From: Episyrphus balteatus
Taxonomy: Eukaryota; Arthropoda; Insecta; Diptera; Syrphidae
Assembly (NCBI RefSeq): GCF_945859705.1
Contig: NC_079137.1
Coordinates: forward strand, 69,400,277 to 69,464,276
Reading direction: 5' to 3'
DNA length: 64,000 bases
In this document: piece after piece, positions 61,334 through 64,000 of the stretch
Layout: every line of letters starts with the position of its first letter
Numbering within the stretch: the first letter of the stretch is position 1
Position numbers and translations under genes: made by a program
Notes under the pieces: model-generated
Seen by the model: only the letters and a program-made list of their open reading frames with translations
Database searches by the model: none
What the model was told of the DNA's origin: nothing

Positions 61334-61463
61334 ATTCAATACTGAAATATGTGGCACTTTTAATGCCTGGACCAACCGCATTGTTCGATGATACACACGA
61401 ATAATTGGCACTATCAACATCAATGTCGAATCTCTTATTTGGCCATGCTGTCATATTGAAATG
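61334..61463 (-). CDS. Receptor exon 4: end of Ig 3
   Basis: It encodes residues 220-263: HFNMTAWPNKRFDI, then DSANYSCVSSNNAVGPG with Cys242 as the F-strand cysteine. The acceptor is CGAATAG|CATTTC and the donor GAAT|GTAAGT (phase 1). Confidence 0.9.
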
Positions 61464-61592
61464 CTATTCGATCGACATGACAACAAAAATGGAACCAACA
61501 ACAACGACGATGACATAGAAGGATAAAGCACAGTATAAGCGTCAAAGGAACAATTAATCAGGACACTCACGTTCGAGTAGAAATATACTCAC

Positions 61593-62001
61593 CAACACTG
61601 ACATTACACTCTCAAAATCCCCAGTTGCCGGCGATGCAGCCATATATTCTTCCTTCACGAAATACCGCTCATTATCCGGTCCCAGAGCGATGCCATCCTT
61701 ATACCACGATATCGTACACCTCGGCACACATTCAATACGACACATTAACGAGGCATTTCTACTGGAAAACACAATTCCGGTGTACGGGAACAAATTCTTT
61801 ATGAAAAATGGCGGAGCATGAACTTCCAAGTTGACTGTGGCCGGTACTCCATGACCACCCTCGTTGTACGCATAACAGGAGTAATTTGTGCGACTATCCA
61901 GGCCGACAGGTTCGACAGTCCAATCTTTGGTAACCACATCCTGGAGTGGACCGCGTCCACCACGAAACCAGCGGAATCTATCGCGATACGAAACAATATT
62001 T
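61593..62001 (-). CDS. Receptor exon 3: rest of Ig 2 and most of Ig 3
   Basis: It encodes residues 83-219. RFRWFRGGRG supplies the Ig core Trp94 and TNYSCYAYNEGG the second Cys (Cys125). HAPPFFIK links to the next Ig, whose B-C strands read ASLMCRIECVPRCTISWYKD (Cys170, Trp182, plus additional Cys174 and Cys178). The acceptor is TGCTAG|AAATAT and the donor TTG|GTGAGT. This is the longest extracellular exon and the easiest to recognise. Confidence 0.92.
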
Positions 62002-62223
62002 CTAGCATGAAAAATTCGACCCCTTAGCAATGAAGTGGTTGTGAGTGTGTTAGTGTTATTATTGTCATTATGAATGGCAAATGAATGATGATGATGGGCG
62101 GAAGCGGAAACGGAATTATTTTTATTATGATTCAGGGCTAAGGTGGTGAATTTGATGCATGCAGTGTATTGCTTATGATCTTTGTCGATGTTGTTTTTGT
62201 GGTTTTTGTCATTTTTTACAAAC

Positions 62224-62339
62224 CTATTCGATTCAGGATAGCCGGGATCATCAACAGAACATGAGAAGGTGACACTCTTCTTTTTTACTGCGATGAGGGG
62301 GAAATGAGTTAGTGTTGCTGGACCTGGTTCATAATGGAC
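62224..62339 (-). CDS. Receptor exon 2: start of the second visible Ig domain
   Basis: It encodes residues 45-83, including VHYEPGPATLTHFP and KKKSVTFSCSVDDPGYPES, the A to C strands of an Ig domain with the first Cys (Cys71). The acceptor is TTTTTAG|GTCCAT and the donor AATAG|GTTTGT (phase 2). The donor is weak at +4 to +6 but is the only one that keeps frame with exon 3. Confidence 0.85.
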
Positions 62340-62404
62340 CTAAAAAGAATTGAAATATAATTTAAATTGAAAATGAAAGATTAGTATTTTGAATGGGGTC
62401 TTAC

Positions 62405-62536
62405 CATTAACTCTTTATCATCGGAACGAGGCCCCCAACCGGCTGCATTGAAACCTTCACACGAATAGTTGTAAAAGAAACCACGACCAATGCTCTCGAG
62501 GAGCAATTTACTTGGATCAATGTGACAAAGATCTTC
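62405..62536 (-). CDS. Receptor exon 1 (visible): end of an Ig domain
   Basis: It encodes residues 1-44, EDLCHIDPSK...SDDKELM. FFYNYSCEGFNAAGWGP is a typical F-strand and G-strand of an Ig fold with an N-glycosylation sequon. The acceptor is CTCCCAG|GAA and the donor ATG|GTAAGA, phase 0 at both ends. The beginning of this Ig domain and the N-terminus must lie beyond base 64,000, because no further exon is evident at 62,537-64,000. Confidence 0.88.
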
Positions 62537-64000
62537 CTGGGAGGAGAGAAACTTAATCGTTAGATGGAAATTTTATGTTTTTCAAAGGAAAATGTAAGTT
62601 TTGAGACTCGTTATTCGATGGTGATGGTGTAGTTTATACTTTGGTGATGATGTGTGTCTAAAATCACTTTGATGATTTAATTATACGGATGCAGTTAGTG
62701 TTTTTAATTCTTACCAAAAGCTGTTTGGCATCAAATTTAAGCTACTTTAATCTTAAATACTGCTCTAGTTTCTACTTTTACGTTTCTCAAAAAATACTTT
62801 AGAAAATTTTCTGATGTAAGAATTAAAGAATTCTACGTACCGAGGTACATTATTATCTCTTAATTGTATTCTTTTCAGATTGTTTGATTTAACAAGATAG
62901 GCTACTTAAGTCATAACATCAATTACGTGGTTAATATCGAATTCAACAAACCAGACGGTGATAAACAAAATTTTTTTTCTCAGAAACGAAATTATTAATG
63001 AAAAGCTGAATTCGAAGAAATTTGTCGACTAGACAATCGACTCGTCCCATTTAAGTTCTCAGAACAGTTAATAACACTGGAATTGAGTGAAAGTGAATTA
63101 TCGCAGTTACATGACGTTGGTTTCATTTGCAGGATTTGAAACTCATAAATTTAAAATTTTATAGAACAGACAAAAATGTCTAAAAACAACAAAAATATTT
63201 GTGGGCATGTAAAATTTAGATTTAAATTTTTTGAGATTTTAAGAGTGATACGAAATTTTCGAAGTTTTCGCATTGACTAATTTTATATACCTAGATAAAT
63301 TGTCATTTTTATGAAACCGACCATGTTTGTTCTCTTCAATCTATCTAAAGCTTAAAGATTTTGCTATGATAAAAGTTCTCAGACAAAAAAAAAAAAACAA
63401 AAAGATTTTCGAAACACTATTCCGTTTGTGTCGTCATTTTCAACACTTGGATTTTTTAATTTTTTATTTTTGGGTAAAATTTAGGTTAAGTTCTAAAATA
63501 GGTATAGCCGTTTTCGATATACACTTCAAATTATTTTTATATAAAAACTCAAAATGGCACTTTTGTGTTAATGGAAAAAGCGGGCTATTATTTTTTTTTT
63601 AAATAGGTAAAGTGTTGTATTTTTGAAATGCAAATCGAAAATTAAGAAATGATATATTTAAAAAAAAATCGTTTAAACTGCAGTTTTGCCCCTCCAGTCA
63701 TTCCTAAAGTACTCTGAAATACTTTTTTTTTCACAAATTTTAGGAACGCTGTTTAGCAGCGGTAAGACAAAAACTGGTTATTATTAAAGAAAAAAAAAAG
63801 TTTTTCAGTCGTTTTATGAAAAATTTATTTTATATGTATCCATGAATGAAGGATTGTTTTGTTACAAGGGAAATAAAATGCACGACTGGGTCGCACGAAC
63901 TTGCTCTTAAATTTTTAAGACTTTTTATATAGAAATTTGGAAAAAAAAAATAAAATTTGTTTTTTTTTTTTAAATAATAAATCTGAAATCAAATTGCCCT
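62537..64000 (-). other. Intron upstream of the first visible receptor exon
   Basis: No exon was found here. The last ~120 bp (63,880-64,000) are an inverted copy of the end of the dispersed repeat at 54,410-54,560. The remaining sequence is AT-rich without recognised features. Confidence 0.6.

Larger units (their letters stand above)
8501..62536 (-). other. Immunoglobulin-superfamily transmembrane adhesion receptor gene, 3' 17 coding exons (5' incomplete)
   Basis: The spliced exons give 2,068 residues, counted from the first visible codon. Residues 1-52 end an Ig domain (Y24-S-C26). Ig domains follow with Cys71-Cys125 (Trp94), Cys170-Cys242 (Trp182), Cys288-Cys329 (Trp300, DTGRYTC) and Cys367-Cys418 (Trp380). 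The transmembrane helix is about 449-471, followed by RRRRR at 475-479. No fibronectin III domain is visible between the last Ig and the membrane. N-glycosylation sequons are frequent (N23, N122, N165, N222, N239, N267, N304, N386, N421). The tail (475-2068) is Ser/Gln/Asn/His-rich. It holds YENL twice (Y888, Y1227), a PVPPPLPPR motif, three NPF motifs, an acidic run (~1815-1845), VVYADV (Y1860), and a Tyr-rich C-terminus. Known role of the family: homophilic or heterophilic cell adhesion and signalling at the plasma membrane. The exact orthologue is not identified; fly Neuromusculin-like proteins are one possibility. All 16 intron phases agree across the joined exons. Confidence 0.9.

Noticed and set aside
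61554..61592. Extension of the exon 3 frame past the donor (VSIFLLERECPD)
   Set aside because: A strong GTGAGT donor follows TTG, and exon 4 continues the Ig domain in phase.

Overview
The window is nuclear DNA from an insect, most likely a fly. It is extremely AT-rich, has large introns packed with short non-autonomous transposons and tandem repeats, and its coding exons carry fly-style Gln/Asn/His/Ser homopolymers and fly-like splice sites. No bacterial-type operons, CRISPR arrays, rRNA or convincing tRNA genes were seen.

The dominant feature is one minus-strand gene filling about 8.5-62.5 kb. I rebuilt 17 consecutive coding exons by joining GT/AG sites with matching phases. They total 6,207 nt (2,068 codons plus stop), with no phase conflict. 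The gene is open at its 5' end, so upstream exons lie beyond base 64,000. The visible product has the end of one Ig domain, four complete Ig domains, one transmembrane helix with an Arg5 stop-transfer, and a very long, low-complexity cytoplasmic tail of about 1,590 residues. The tail carries Tyr motifs, a proline-rich SH3-type site and three NPF motifs. It is an immunoglobulin-superfamily adhesion receptor. I could not name the orthologue; fly Neuromusculin-type proteins are one candidate to test. Exons 62.5-56.5 kb are extracellular, 46.7 kb is the membrane exon, and 41.6-8.5 kb encode the tail.

The left end holds a four-copy module (0.1-0.5 kb), a possible signal-peptide first exon of a second minus-strand gene (1.26-1.49 kb), and a 4.6-kb satellite array of ~155-bp units (2.04-6.64 kb). 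A T-rich zone follows that probably includes the receptor gene's 3' UTR.

The introns hold most of the unusual structure: a hairpin tandem repeat (9.2-9.55 kb), an array built on GCGGAAAATTCCGC (11.2-12.8 kb), six exact copies of TGTGGAACGTA on both strands (15.5-17.4 kb), several TIR or foldback elements (20.9, 24.4, 24.8, 29.7, 44.1, 47.4, 49.8, 57.8 and 60.2 kb), a TTAA-flanked piggyBac-like structure containing a hAT-like element with a perfect 8-bp target duplication inside a minisatellite (37.4-40.6 kb), and a decayed LINE reverse transcriptase (48.5-48.9 kb). I did not find a coherent new enzymatic system. The most interesting leads are the tail architecture of the receptor and the unexplained intronic motif arrays.
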